Part shown: piece after piece, positions 25,301 to 33,392 of the stretch | Numbering within the stretch: the first letter of the stretch is position 1 | Layout of the letters: each line of letters begins with the position of its first letter | Assembly (NCBI GenBank): GCA_009841605.1 | Contig: VXLM01000023.1 | Coordinates: forward strand, 1-64,000 | Direction: 5' to 3' | From: Dehalococcoidia bacterium | GTDB taxonomy: Bacteria > Chloroflexota > Dehalococcoidia > Lucifugimonadales > VXLM01 | DNA length: 64,000 nt | Position numbers and translations under genes: made by a program | The notes under the pieces: generated by a model | The model's database searches: none | Told to the model about the DNA's origin: nothing | Seen by the model: only the letters and a program-made list of their open reading frames with translations

Positions 25301-25519
25301 TACGGCGGCGGAAGTAAAGTAGCCGTCGGAGACGTTCTGCCAGTACGTTCCTCCGTCGTCCGACTTCCACACTCCACCGGCGCAGGCCCCGAAATAGAAC
25401 GTCGCCTGCTCTGTCGGATGGCCTGCAACCGCGACGACTCTGCCGCCACGATGCGGCCCGATGCTTCGCCATCGAAGCGTGCTGAGAAGGGAGGGATCGA
25501 CGTTGGGGGTGACTGTCAT
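22322..25519 (-). CDS. Large Asp-box (BNR) beta-propeller protein
   Basis: The 1065-residue protein is built of repeated Asp-box units of the form S-x-D-x-G-x-x-W. At least ten are visible, including STDGGRSW, STDCGESW, TTDGGDTW, SDDLGETW, STNEGHSW, SRDGGENW and TKDYGKTW, so it should fold as one or two multi-bladed propellers like sialidases, VPS10/sortilin or plant HCF136. The last 300 residues are different, with helices such as DLMLRVRDKTGEVHDAINRI. I started it at 25519 behind GAGGAAAG, 15 codons after the first in-frame start. It has no signal peptide, which is odd for a family usually secreted. The MFS gene follows at 3 bp. Confidence 0.8.
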   Translation of the reverse strand: MTVTPNVDPSLLSTLRWRSIGPHRGGRVVAVAGHPTEQATFYFGACAGGVWKSDDGGTYWQNVSDGYFTSAAVGAIAVSASDPAVVFAGMGEACPRGNVSAGDGVYRSTDGGRSWTHVGLEATKHIARIRIHPTNPNVVYVAALGDIFGDSQERGIFRSTDCGESWERVLFGDERSGAADLTMDPNNPRIMFAALWEARRKPWNFSSGGPGSAIYRTTDGGDTWEDITGNKGLPGGIKGRMGVAISPAKDDRVWAIIEAEGRGLYRSDDLGETWELVSGDPKLIQRPWYYCHVFGDPQDSETVWVLNLKCWKSTDGGRTFTEVSMPHGDNHDLWIDPTNTKRLIQGNDGGACVSFNDGDSWSTIYNQPTAQFYRMDADNEYPYRVYATQQDNSAISTPSRDLEKGAILYADSHFVGSSESGQIAVHPDDSNVVFSGAIGSSSGGGDALHRYDHKTGQSKIVSVWPEFVYGQGVKDHKYRFQWTYPIVFSPHDSGTLYVAAETVFRSTNEGHSWEAISPDLTRNDRTKMEASGGPITKDTTFVENFGTIFAFVESPHEAGVFWAGSDDGLVHISRDGGENWDNITPPDLPEWSTIAIIELSPHDPAAAYVAAHRYRLADNTPLLYKTKDYGKTWQCITDGIPEHEYTWVIRADTEREGLLYAGTELGIHVSFDDGESWQSLQGNLPVVAVHDMKIRNDSNELAVATHGRSFWILDDLKQLRQVADASDTNGIQLFKPASVVRSAYQMTSGRSSGDGKKYMLRLGSAATWTEQKDENEQSHATFIDAGNNPPTGAIFHYNLGDADASEAVLTISDGDGKVMRTVRPKPCDYDDLSDSEKPAGPFLPVDKGMNRYIWDLRYDQSSRVATAPKSEAAEGPLVVPGTYTVTLTVGGQTNSQEVTVGQDPRVSTSGEEFQGQLDLMLRVRDKTGEVHDAINRIRSIRGQVAEWADRADAAGKSDVLADAVEGLNDSLGSIELALIQTKAPEEEGLDRIRLPAGVGFKLKELMAAVSSADAAPTMQQHDVFGVLSEKADGALERLEEFENEDLQRFVDTLHELEVPAIIAKA

Positions 25520-25733
25520 GTTTTCTTTCCTCGTTTCGGGGGGTACCATACTGGCTGTGCGCAAACGCGACGGGTATTTTCGCAGATGAAGATGCTCACT
25601 TCAACGGCGCGCCGAACGGGCCAGTTTACACTGTCTTTCAAGTTTCCACCACACCAATCAGCTACAACCTGCCGGAAAATGGTAGGGACAGGATGTCCAA
25701 CCAACGGCCACTTGACACTCAGACGAACAAGCC

Positions 25734-26318
25734 ATGACTGACATTGCGATAATAGTCGCCTGGACCATTGCGTCATACCTGCTGGGTACGGTGCCCTTCG
25801 GTGACATCGTAGCCCGCATCGCCGGTGTGGACATCCGCTCCGTCGGCACCAGGAACCCCGGTGCCGCGAACGTCTACCGCGAGATCGGCCCAAAGTATGG
25901 CATTGCCGTGTTTGCCTTGGATGTCGCGAAAGGCGTGGTAGCTACCGCGCCGATGCTGCTGATGGGAGACCATGTATGGGCCCCTCTGCCCCCGGCATTC
26001 GCCGTCGTCCTCGGACACATATTCCCCGTGATAGGGAGTCGTTCCGGCGGCACCGGCATGGCGACCGCAATCGGCACGACGGCCGGCCTGGCTCCCTTCG
26101 GACTTCTCGCCGGAGTCCCGGCGGCATTGGTCTTGCTCGCCATCACACGCAATGCCGGATTTACCGGCGGACTGCTGTTCCTGGCAACGGCGCTGCTGGC
26201 ATGGGTGGTTCGTGACGAAGTCATCGGCCCGCTGGGAGTGCTCGGCATCGGTGTCTTGGTGCTCGCCAAGGCGAGACTACAGTACGGCAGTCTCATGCGA
26301 CGGGAAGCTGAGGACTGA
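25734..26318 (+). CDS. plsY: PlsY, glycerol-3-phosphate acyltransferase
   Basis: PlsY uses acyl-phosphate to acylate glycerol-3-phosphate, the first step of phospholipid synthesis. The 194-residue membrane protein has the motifs GTRNPGAANVYR (motif 1), DVAKG (motif 2) and GHIFPVIGSRSGGTGMAT (motif 3, reading GGTG where the usual form is GGKG). Several hydrophobic helices surround these loops. The start is the ATG at 25734; there is no strong ribosome binding site. plsX is not nearby. The substitution in motif 3 is the only unusual residue. Confidence 0.85.
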   Translation: MTDIAIIVAWTIASYLLGTVPFGDIVARIAGVDIRSVGTRNPGAANVYREIGPKYGIAVFALDVAKGVVATAPMLLMGDHVWAPLPPAFAVVLGHIFPVIGSRSGGTGMATAIGTTAGLAPFGLLAGVPAALVLLAITRNAGFTGGLLFLATALLAWVVRDEVIGPLGVLGIGVLVLAKARLQYGSLMRREAED

Positions 26319-26376
26319 GGAACTAGGTCAATTTCAACTCCACTAGTCTTCTCCACGTATGGACTCAACTAAGGCA

Positions 26377-26403
26377 CGTTCGCCCTGAGCTCGTCGAAGG
26401 GCA
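26377..26403. repeat. Dispersed CGCCCTGAGC/GTCGAAGGGC repeat
   Basis: The short form ACGTTCGCCCTGAGCTCGTC is followed by GAAGGGC. It lies in the 141-bp gap after plsY, which otherwise holds only the start of the ABC operon. Confidence 0.7.
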
Positions 26404-26459
26404 ATTCTCTGCCAACGCACATAGTTTTAAGATAGTTTCTAAAGTGAAGCGAGGAAGCG

Positions 26460-27278
26460 ATGGTAGGTAGGGAAGGTAATCTGAGCGCACACGAGACCGC
26501 TCGTTTGCCTCATGTTTCCATTCGTGAACTCTCCCACGAATACGGCAAGCGCCTCCCTCGCGTGTCCGCCCTCTCGGACATCGACCTCGATATCCACGAG
26601 GGCGAGTTCGTCTCCATAATCGGCCCGAGCGGCTGCGGCAAGACAACCCTGCTCCGCATAATCGGCGGTCTCCTGACCCCGACCCACGGCACCGTTCGCA
26701 TCGACGGTGCTACACCCGACGGCGCACGTAGTCAGCGACTATTCGGAGCCGTGTTCCAAGACGCCGCACTCCTCCCCTGGCGCACTGCCGCCGAGAACGT
26801 GCGCCTTGCAATCGAGCTCAACGGCGACGACAGGAAAAGCGAAGTCGACGACTTGCTGCACACCGTCGGACTCGACGGCTTCCAAGACTCCTATCCCTAC
26901 CAGCTATCCGGCGGCATGAAGCAGCGAGTCGCCCTCGCAAGAGCGCTTGCAACGAAGCCCCGCATCCTCCTGATGGACGAGCCGTTCGGCTCCCTCGACG
27001 AGATCACCCGCACCGACATGGGGTACGAGCTCCTCCGAATCTGGGAATCCCGACCGACCACCGTCCTCTTCGTCACCCACAGCATCGCCGAGGCCGTCAT
27101 GCTCTCCGACCGCGTGGTCGTCCTGTCACCCCGTCCAGGAGAGATAGTCGACGTAATCAATATCGAACTGTCGCGTCCGAGACTGCAGTCCGTAGAGGAG
27201 TCGGAGGAATTCGCCGAACACACGGGCCTCGTGAGGGGCCTGCTCAAGGGGGCGAGGCATGAGTCTCTTGCGGTCTAA
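26460..27278 (+). CDS. ABC transporter ATP-binding protein
   Basis: This 272-residue ATPase energises the importer formed with the next two genes. It has Walker A GPSGCGKTT (residues 55-63), signature LSGGMKQR, Walker B RILLMDEP and the switch His in VLFVTHSIAEAVML. It groups with the nitrate/taurine/sulfonate/riboflavin-type family (SsuB/TauB-like), which feeds THI5/NMT1-type binding proteins. The ATG has GAGGAAG upstream. It overlaps the permease gene by 20 bp, so the two are translationally coupled. Confidence 0.92.
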   Translation: MVGREGNLSAHETARLPHVSIRELSHEYGKRLPRVSALSDIDLDIHEGEFVSIIGPSGCGKTTLLRIIGGLLTPTHGTVRIDGATPDGARSQRLFGAVFQDAALLPWRTAAENVRLAIELNGDDRKSEVDDLLHTVGLDGFQDSYPYQLSGGMKQRVALARALATKPRILLMDEPFGSLDEITRTDMGYELLRIWESRPTTVLFVTHSIAEAVMLSDRVVVLSPRPGEIVDVINIELSRPRLQSVEESEEFAEHTGLVRGLLKGARHESLAV

Positions 27279-28116
27279 GCCTGCCGGAGACGACGCCATG
27301 CCTGCGGACGGCCCGTCCTCACACGGCCAACACCTGGCTAACATGAGTCGCTATACGCGCCGTGCGTTCTTCCCCCTAATTACGCTTGCGGCAGTTGGAC
27401 TCCTGTGGGAGGTCGCAGTGCGCGTAAGCGGCGTCGCAGAGTACCTCGTGCCAACGCCGAGCGCCGTGTGGTCGCGCCTCTCCGGAGACCTCAGCTACTT
27501 CCTCTTCCACGGGCTGATCACGCTATACGAATCACTCGGCGGCTTCGCTCTGGGAACCCTGGTCGCCGTCATCGCAGCGGGAGTCATGGCCCACTCGCGG
27601 CTGTTCGAGCGAACGGTCTACCCCATCGCCCTGCTCATCAAGGTGACGCCCATAGTCGCCATAGCGCCGCTGTTCGTCATCTGGTTCGGCTTTGGATCGT
27701 TCCCCAAGATGATGATCGCCGCCCTCATCACCTTCTTCCCGGTCATGGTCAATACCTTCATCGGACTCCGGTCGGTAAACCCCACCACGTTGGACTTCTT
27801 CCGGCTGCTCGACGCGAGCGAAGCTCAGGTCCTCATCAAGCTCCGTATTCCCGGCGCGCTCCCGTACGTCTTCGCCGCGTTTCGCATTGCCGTGCCACTC
27901 TCCGTCATCGGCGCGGTGGTAGGGGAGTGGTTCACCGGAGACCGCGGACTGGGCAGCGTCATCATCGTCGCGCACCACAACATCGACATGCCGACCCTCT
28001 TCTCCGCCATCGCCGTCCTCGCCTGCATCGGCCTCGGACTGACCGGTATCACTGCGCTCATAGAACGCCGTGTCCTCTTCTGGCACGACTCCCAGCAATC
28101 AGGCCCTGCCGTTTAG
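27259..28116 (+). CDS. ABC transporter permease
   Basis: The 285-residue protein is a BPD-type inner-membrane permease with about six segments and the EAA loop EAQVLIKLRIPGALPYVFAAFRIAVP, which docks on the ATPase. It begins inside the end of the ATPase gene behind AAGGGGGCGAGGC. The last segment ends near ALIERRVLFW. With its ATPase and the lipoprotein downstream it should form a complete importer. The substrate cannot be read from the permease. Confidence 0.92.
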   Translation: MSLLRSKPAGDDAMPADGPSSHGQHLANMSRYTRRAFFPLITLAAVGLLWEVAVRVSGVAEYLVPTPSAVWSRLSGDLSYFLFHGLITLYESLGGFALGTLVAVIAAGVMAHSRLFERTVYPIALLIKVTPIVAIAPLFVIWFGFGSFPKMMIAALITFFPVMVNTFIGLRSVNPTTLDFFRLLDASEAQVLIKLRIPGALPYVFAAFRIAVPLSVIGAVVGEWFTGDRGLGSVIIVAHHNIDMPTLFSAIAVLACIGLGLTGITALIERRVLFWHDSQQSGPAV

Positions 28117-28160
28117 TGTCCTGTTTCGGAGCTTCACCCAAACAAATCAGCCCACGAGAG

Positions 28161-28203
28161 TATCCCCTCTCCCGTTCGCGGGAGAGGGCTAGGGTGAGGG
28201 TGT
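28161..28203. repeat. CCCTCTCCC/GGGAGAGGG hairpin repeat
   Basis: The sequence CCCCTCTCCCGTTCGCGGGA continues as GAGGGCTAGGGTGAGGGTG, forming a strong hairpin. This is a widespread intergenic repeat type in bacterial genomes. It sits between the permease gene and the binding-protein gene. Confidence 0.7.
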
Positions 28204-28302
28204 AACTTCCCCCGACACACTCCCATCTGCTTTGTGCAACGAACCTCAAAAGCAGGTCACTGCCTTTTCGATCGGTTCATGCCGCGCGCAATCGTCCCAA
28301 TC

Positions 28303-28311
28303 GTGTAGAAT
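28303..28311 (+). promoter_or_regulatory. Extended -10 giving a nearly leaderless binding-protein mRNA
   Basis: TGTAGAAT includes the -10 hexamer TAGAAT at 28306-28311. Transcription should begin near 28318, almost at the ATG at 28319. No -35 is apparent. Confidence 0.45.
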
Positions 28312-28318
28312 TCGCCCC

Positions 28319-29329
28319 ATGACGCGCGTCCTCCTCTTGCTTCTGCTCGCCACCCTTGTCGTCGCCATCTCATGCGGCGGCGACGATGTGGATGCCCCCC
28401 CCGACAAGGTCGTCTTCATGGCCGGCTTCAAACCGCAGGCCAACCTGCCCTTCGTCGCCGCCTACGTCGCGCAGGAGCAGGGCTACTTCGACGAACAGGA
28501 CCTCGATGTCGAGATACGACACGCCAGCAGTGGAGAGCACCTCAAGCTCCTCGTCGCGGGCGATGTCCACGTCACCACCGCCGCTGCCACTTCAGTGCTC
28601 AAGCGTCGCTCCGACCCGGAACTTCCCATCGTCGCGGTCGCCCTCTTCGGACAAAAGGGACAGCAGGCCTACATTGCCCTGAAAGACTCCGGCATCAACG
28701 ACCTCAAGGACTGGGAAGGGCGCAATTTCGGATACAAAATCTCCGTCCCACCCGACTATCTCGCCATGCTCGAGGCCGACGGAGTAGACAGGGAAAAAAT
28801 CAACGAGGTGCAGGTCGGCTTCGATCCGCGCGTCCTCACTGAGCGCAAGGTCGACATGCTCGCCGTGTTCAAGTCGAACGAGCCCAACGTCGTCCGAAAG
28901 CTTGGTCACGAGGTCGTTCTCTGGGACCCCGCCGACTTCGACGTTCCTAACATGGGCCTTACATACATCACGACCGACGCCTACGCCTCGGATTCTAGCG
29001 ACGTTCTCGACCGCTTCCTCCGTGCCACGCTCAAGGGCACCGAGTACGCCCTTGAGAACCGAGATGAGACGTTGGACATCATCCTGAAATACGCGCCCAA
29101 GGAAGACCGCGCTCACCAGGCGTTCATGCTGGACACCGAGCTGGCGGATGCCACCAGCCCATTCACCGATGAGCGAGGACTCGGTCAAATGACGGACGAG
29201 CAGTGGAAAGCGCTCTACGACCACCTGCTCGAATTCGACGCGCTGGGGCAGCCCTTCGACTACAAAACGGCCTTTACGACCACCTTCCTCGAACGGGCCT
29301 ACGACGGCAACAAGCTGCGCTGGCCATAA
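28319..29329 (+). CDS. ABC substrate-binding lipoprotein, RibY/THI5-NMT1-like
   Basis: This 336-residue protein has a short signal (VLLLLLLATLVVAISC) with a lipobox ending at Cys19, so it would be anchored outside the membrane. The opening VVFMAGFKPQANLPFVAAYV, followed by EQGYFDEQDLDVEIRHASSG, strongly recalls the RibY-type riboflavin binding proteins of Chloroflexi, a branch of the NMT1/THI5 fold. I see no FMN or TPP riboswitch, so riboflavin is a guess from family resemblance. Related folds bind thiamine pyrimidines, taurine or nitrate. It follows its permease after about 200 bp containing a repeat, and stops 4 bp before the convergent yyaL. Confidence 0.8.
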   Translation: MTRVLLLLLLATLVVAISCGGDDVDAPPDKVVFMAGFKPQANLPFVAAYVAQEQGYFDEQDLDVEIRHASSGEHLKLLVAGDVHVTTAAATSVLKRRSDPELPIVAVALFGQKGQQAYIALKDSGINDLKDWEGRNFGYKISVPPDYLAMLEADGVDREKINEVQVGFDPRVLTERKVDMLAVFKSNEPNVVRKLGHEVVLWDPADFDVPNMGLTYITTDAYASDSSDVLDRFLRATLKGTEYALENRDETLDIILKYAPKEDRAHQAFMLDTELADATSPFTDERGLGQMTDEQWKALYDHLLEFDALGQPFDYKTAFTTTFLERAYDGNKLRWP

Positions 29330-29333
29330 CTAA

Positions 29334-31382
29334 CTAGCCGACCAGCTGCCTTGCGAGGTCGCCTGCGTCGTTGACCGGAAGTTGGCAAACGTAGTTCTCG
29401 CACACGTAAGCAGTCGGCCGGCCGTTGATCAAATGCCTGTCTTGCAACAGAGGAAGGTCTGAGCCACCGCCTATACCCTCCGGCGATCCAACAAAGACCC
29501 TGTTGGGCAGATAGTTGCGATAAACCCCACGCACAAGTTCCGCGGTGGCGCCGTCCTCTCGCTCGCCGACGATCACGATTTCCTTCGTTTTGGATAGATA
29601 GAAGTCCAGTGCTCCTAGCCAGTGGCCCGCCGCCGTCGGGAAGCGCTGCATGACTGCGTGTGCCGAGCGCAGCGATGTTGCCGCCCTTGCGTTGTAAGCT
29701 GAATCGCCCGTGAGCACGGCCAGCCTGAGCAGCACGCTCACCGCCATGGAGCTTCCCGCCGGTGCCGCGTTGTCCGTCAGGTCACGGGGCCGGATGACGA
29801 GTTCCTCATGGTCCGAACCGGTGTCGTAGAACTGCTGGGTCGTCTCATCCCAAAACAGGTCGACCATCGCCCCACCCAGCTCGATGGCCGCTCGCAGCCA
29901 TCGAGCTTCAGACGTTGCCTCGTGCAGCAGCAGTAGACCGTCGATTAGGAATGCGTAGTCTTCAAGATACCCGTAGAGCTTCGCTTGCCCGTCCTTGTAT
30001 GTGCGAAGCAATCGCCCGGACTCGTCCACAAGGCTGTCCAGCAGAAACGCCCCATTCGCCTCGGCCACACCCCGGTAGTCGTCACGGTCGAGAACGACCG
30101 CAGCCTCGGCAAAGGCCGCGAGCATGAGTCCGTTCCACGAGGTTAGCGCCTTGTCATCCCGCTCCGGCGCAATCCTCGTTGACCTCCATTCCAGCAGCTT
30201 CGCTCTAGCTTTATGTAATCGCTGTTCGAGCGCATCCGCGTCCATCCCAACATTTCGGGCAAAATCGGGCAGGGGAGTTTGGACATTCAGGATACTGTGG
30301 CCCTCGAAGTTGCCGTGAATCGTCACGCCGTAGTAGTCGTTGACGAGTTTGCCATCGTCCGCGCCAAGTACCTCGACTATCTCCTCCGGCCTCCAGACGA
30401 AGAACTTCCCCTCCACTCCCTCGCTGTCGGCGTCCTGCGCCGAGTAGAACCCACCCTCCGGCGAAGCCATCTCCCGAACGCCGTAGTCCAGCGTCTCCTC
30501 GACTATCCTCCGGTACATCGGACGGCCAGTGACTTGGAACGCATGAAGATAAAGCCGTGCCAGGAGCGCGTTGTCGTAGAGCATCTTCTCGAAGTGAGGG
30601 ACGAGCCAGTACGTATCCGTGGAGTACCGGTGGAACCCGCCTCCAAGCTGATCGTAAATCCCCCCTCGCGCCATCTGATCGAGTGTGAGTTCCACCATTT
30701 CGAGTGCCGAAGGGTCTTCGGTTCGAAGGTACTGACGAAGCAGGAACTCAAGCGTCATCGGCTGCGGGAACTTGGGCTGAAGTCCGAATCCCCCATACTT
30801 GTCGTCGAACTGCTTTCGGAGTTCTCGCGCCGCGCCGACCATGATGTCGTCCGTCAGCGGCTCGATGCCCGGCGCGCTCCGCGTCATCTGCCGCATGTGG
30901 GTGACCAGTTGGTTCGTCGTGTTGACGACATCGCCCCGTCGGTTGCGGTACACGTCCGCCATCGTCGTCAGAACTCGCGGAAATGAGGGCAGACCGCCCC
31001 GTTCTTCGGGAGGGAAGTAGGTACCGCCGTAGAACGGCTTGCCGTCCGGCGTGAGGAAGACGGTCATCGGCCATCCGCCCTGACCTGTCAAAGCCTGTAC
31101 CGCGCCCATATAGATCGAGTCGATGTCCGGGCGCTCTTCTCGGTCGACCTTGATCGACACGAAGTGCTCGTTCATCAGGGATGCGATACCCGGGTTCTCG
31201 AACGACTCGCGCTCCATCACGTGGCACCAGTGACAAGCCGAATATCCAACGCTGAGGAGGATCGGTTTGTCCTCGCGGACGGCGTGTTCGAGAGCCTCAA
31301 CGCCCCAGGGATACCAGTCGACCGGATTGTTGGCGTGCTGATGCAGGTAGGGACTCGACTCGTGGATCAATCGGTTAGGCAC
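29334..31382 (-). CDS. YyaL/DUF255 thioredoxin-domain protein
   Basis: This 682-residue protein belongs to the YyaL/spermatogenesis-associated 20 family. An N-terminal thioredoxin-like domain (DUF255) is joined to a long (alpha/alpha)6 barrel like that of N-acylglucosamine epimerases. The N-terminal marks are [21 protein letters not shown] and [12 protein letters not shown], where the CHWC pair is the redox site, then [11 protein letters not shown] and [13 protein letters not shown]. It starts with GTG. The molecular role of the family is not settled. No partner gene is evident, and it converges with the ABC operon. Confidence 0.92.
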   Translation of the reverse strand: MPNRLIHESSPYLHQHANNPVDWYPWGVEALEHAVREDKPILLSVGYSACHWCHVMERESFENPGIASLMNEHFVSIKVDREERPDIDSIYMGAVQALTGQGGWPMTVFLTPDGKPFYGGTYFPPEERGGLPSFPRVLTTMADVYRNRRGDVVNTTNQLVTHMRQMTRSAPGIEPLTDDIMVGAARELRKQFDDKYGGFGLQPKFPQPMTLEFLLRQYLRTEDPSALEMVELTLDQMARGGIYDQLGGGFHRYSTDTYWLVPHFEKMLYDNALLARLYLHAFQVTGRPMYRRIVEETLDYGVREMASPEGGFYSAQDADSEGVEGKFFVWRPEEIVEVLGADDGKLVNDYYGVTIHGNFEGHSILNVQTPLPDFARNVGMDADALEQRLHKARAKLLEWRSTRIAPERDDKALTSWNGLMLAAFAEAAVVLDRDDYRGVAEANGAFLLDSLVDESGRLLRTYKDGQAKLYGYLEDYAFLIDGLLLLHEATSEARWLRAAIELGGAMVDLFWDETTQQFYDTGSDHEELVIRPRDLTDNAAPAGSSMAVSVLLRLAVLTGDSAYNARAATSLRSAHAVMQRFPTAAGHWLGALDFYLSKTKEIVIVGEREDGATAELVRGVYRNYLPNRVFVGSPEGIGGGSDLPLLQDRHLINGRPTAYVCENYVCQLPVNDAGDLARQLVG

Positions 31383-31464
31383 TGTGTCGCTTTCCCTTTG
31401 CTCACGAGGTCGAGTAACCGGCCGGCGAGGCGGTCAGTTCCCCTTCAGCCTGCTTCAGAGAAGA

Positions 31465-31638
31465 TCACTTCCTCGCCGTGACCTTGTTTAGCACGAAGAA
31501 GATCAGGCCGACGATGAACAGTCCAACTGCGGTGAAGAAAATGTTGGAGCCGGAGAAGACGGAGCTCACCAGCATTATGGCCGCCAACACCCAAAACACG
31601 TATGCCGCGCCCATAAAGAACACTCGCGCTGTGTCCAT
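31465..31638 (-). CDS. 57-residue two-helix membrane protein
   Basis: Reading the minus strand from ATG 31638 gives 57 codons and TGA at 31465. The product starts MDTARVFFMGAAYVFWVLAA, has two hydrophobic helices (about residues 7-25 and 31-50, including FFTAVGLFIVGLIFFV) and ends NKVTARK. GGGGGAAATC lies just before the ATG. The hydrophobic pattern and ribosome binding site argue it is real. It is too short for many gene callers. Function is unknown. Confidence 0.65.
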   Translation of the reverse strand: MDTARVFFMGAAYVFWVLAAIMLVSSVFSGSNIFFTAVGLFIVGLIFFVLNKVTARK

Positions 31639-32014
31639 GATTTCCCCCTGTATGTGCAGCCCAAGATTTGCCCATACTCTACACGTTGGGAGCGCGAATG
31701 CAAAGCGAGTGGCTTCCTTTGGGGGCCCACCGCGCCTTTACTGTGAGAATGACCCCGGCAAACTTCCCGTAAGGGCGATTCGCGAATCGCCCTTCTTTTT
31801 CTCCTATGAAAACAGACTGCGGCAGACCTCTTGTAGGGGCAACCCTTGTGGTTGCCCGTCTCCAGCTTTTTATCCCATTATGTGGCTTTCGCAAGGCCGT
31901 GGAGATTCCTATGAAAACAGGTAGAGGAAGTACGTTCGCCCTGAGCTTGTCGAAGGGCGGTGCGGCAACCACCCATTTCGTCATTGGTATAATAGCCCCG
32001 GTTCGACTGAATCC
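31639..32014. other. Repeat-rich intergenic region
   Basis: This 376-bp gap holds several palindromic repeats. AAGGGCGATTCG and its complement form a perfect 24-bp palindrome (31771-31794), followed by TTCTTTTT. A second unit, GTAGGGGCAACCCTTGTGGT (31833-31858), recurs at 41707 and 41938. The CGCCCTGAGC repeat is at 31931-31960. The phrase CCTATGAAAACAG occurs twice. A TATAAT at 31988-31993 could serve the next gene. Confidence 0.7.
31771..31800 (+). repeat. Palindrome GGGCGATTCG/CGAATCGCCC with T-tract
   Basis: This perfect palindrome followed by TTCTTTTT could act as a plus-strand terminator. The same motif in a variant form is at 41823-41848, so it is also a dispersed repeat. Confidence 0.65.
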
Positions 32015-33103
32015 ATGACCGCACCCTCCATCCCCCACACCCCCGAAGACATCACAGCCGATTGGCTGACCGATGCCCTTCGCTCTTCCGGCGTCATCAC
32101 AACCTCGTCGGCAACGTCCATCGACGCCGGTGACACGTCAGCCGGGCATGGTTTCACAGGACGAATCGCCAGGCTTGCCGTGACCTACGACTCACACGAG
32201 AAGGAAGCGCCCTGCTCGATCATCGCCAAGTTTCCCTCCTACGACCCTACCATTCGCGCCGCCGTTACCGACAGCGCCATGTCCTACGAGCGTGAGATCA
32301 GGTGCTACGAAAATCTGATTGGCAGCGTGGCTCTCTCTACGCCTCGGCGGTACTACAGCGCCCACGACCCCGAATCGAGCGAGTGCATCCTCCTCCTCCA
32401 GGACTTGGCGCCCGCGCGCTTCGGCGACAACGTGGGCAGTCCGTCACGTGAGGACATCGAATCTGCCATTCGAGCGATTGCAGGGTTCCACGCAGAATTC
32501 TGGGAGAGTCCTCGTCTGATCGAAATGGACTGGCTCCCTGAATATGCGCAGGACGCCGACGCGCGCCAGCGGGCCTTCCGGCAGGCCATAGGCCCGTTCC
32601 TCTCGACGTGGGGCAAGTACCTGCGGCCATCGACCATCGACCTCATCAACCGCCTGGGCGATAGCCTGGCGCGCATCAGACTGCAGCTCAGCCGTCCCCC
32701 TCGTACGGTCCTCCACGGCGACTACCGCCTAGATAATCTGGCGTTTGACGAAAGCGGTCGCGGTCCCGCCGTCATCGACTGGCAGGCCCCATCCATAGGT
32801 CGGAGCGTTGCAGACATGGCCTACTTCATCGTCTACTGCATCGATCCGAGCGAGCGCAGGGCCCTGGAGTCCGAACTGTTGAAGCTCTACCACTCCGTAC
32901 TCATGGAACACGGAGTCGGTGCATACGACTTCGTGTCGTGCATGGAAGACTACCGGCTCTCCATCGCGGCCAACATGCTGCGCACCGTCAGGGTAGGGGG
33001 AACCTTCGACTACTCCGGAGATCGCGCCCAGGCCCTCCTCAGAACGATTCTTCACCGGGTCGAGACAGCGCTCTCCGACCACAGAGTCGCGGAGCTTGTC
33101 TAA
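32015..33103 (+). CDS. Aminoglycoside phosphotransferase/ecdysteroid kinase-like protein
   Basis: This 362-residue protein has a protein-kinase-like fold of the APH/choline kinase/EcKinase superfamily. The catalytic loop HGDYRLDN (His234, Asp236) is clear, and the metal-binding motif follows as VIDWQ. The N-lobe carries a Lys in CSIIAKFPSYD and the hinge has CILLLQDL. These enzymes phosphorylate small molecules. The family is large in Chloroflexota and Actinobacteria, and few members have known substrates. Nothing next to it suggests antibiotic resistance. The start at 32015 is the ATG after a TATAAT box. Confidence 0.85.
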   Translation: MTAPSIPHTPEDITADWLTDALRSSGVITTSSATSIDAGDTSAGHGFTGRIARLAVTYDSHEKEAPCSIIAKFPSYDPTIRAAVTDSAMSYEREIRCYENLIGSVALSTPRRYYSAHDPESSECILLLQDLAPARFGDNVGSPSREDIESAIRAIAGFHAEFWESPRLIEMDWLPEYAQDADARQRAFRQAIGPFLSTWGKYLRPSTIDLINRLGDSLARIRLQLSRPPRTVLHGDYRLDNLAFDESGRGPAVIDWQAPSIGRSVADMAYFIVYCIDPSERRALESELLKLYHSVLMEHGVGAYDFVSCMEDYRLSIAANMLRTVRVGGTFDYSGDRAQALLRTILHRVETALSDHRVAELV

Positions 33104-33106
33104 AGA

Positions 33107-33349
33107 CCCTTTCGTTCACCCTGAGCAACGCTGCGCCCCGCGCCGGGGCTGTACCGGGGTTGTCAGTAACTGCCCACTAAGGCAAGGTAATCACGAGAAG
33201 GTCGTCTGGTGGAAAAATCTATTCCTCTCTTACCTCTGCGCTCTCTGTGTTCTCTGCGGTGAATCTTCTTCTTGTTTTGAGCAGTTACTTGAAAGCCTGT
33301 CGAAGGGTCGAGGCGTCGTTCATAGTTCGACAAGCTCTCCACGAACGGT
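33107..33349. repeat. Interrupted dispersed repeat
   Basis: The left part CTTTCGTTCACCCTGAGC (33107-33125) is separated from the right part AGCCTGTCGAAGGG...CTCTCCACGAACGG (33293-33349) by 167 bp. An uninterrupted copy lies at 20278-20347. The insert holds the CTCTCTGTGTTCTCTGCGGT repeat (33241-33265) and a short inverted pair AGTAACTGC/GCAGTTACT. Confidence 0.65.
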
Positions 33350-33392
33350 TTCCGACGCTTATTGGACACACTGAGATAGTTTCTTACGCCCT

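Noticed and set aside
23987-25741. Long plus-strand frame (584 codons) opposite the Asp-box protein
   Set aside because: The opposite strand codes for repeated Asp-box motifs with a good ribosome binding site; this frame shows none.
28117-28318. FMN or TPP riboswitch before the RibY-like gene
   Set aside because: I looked for conserved RFN and THI-box segments and saw only a CCCTCTCCC repeat hairpin and an extended -10.
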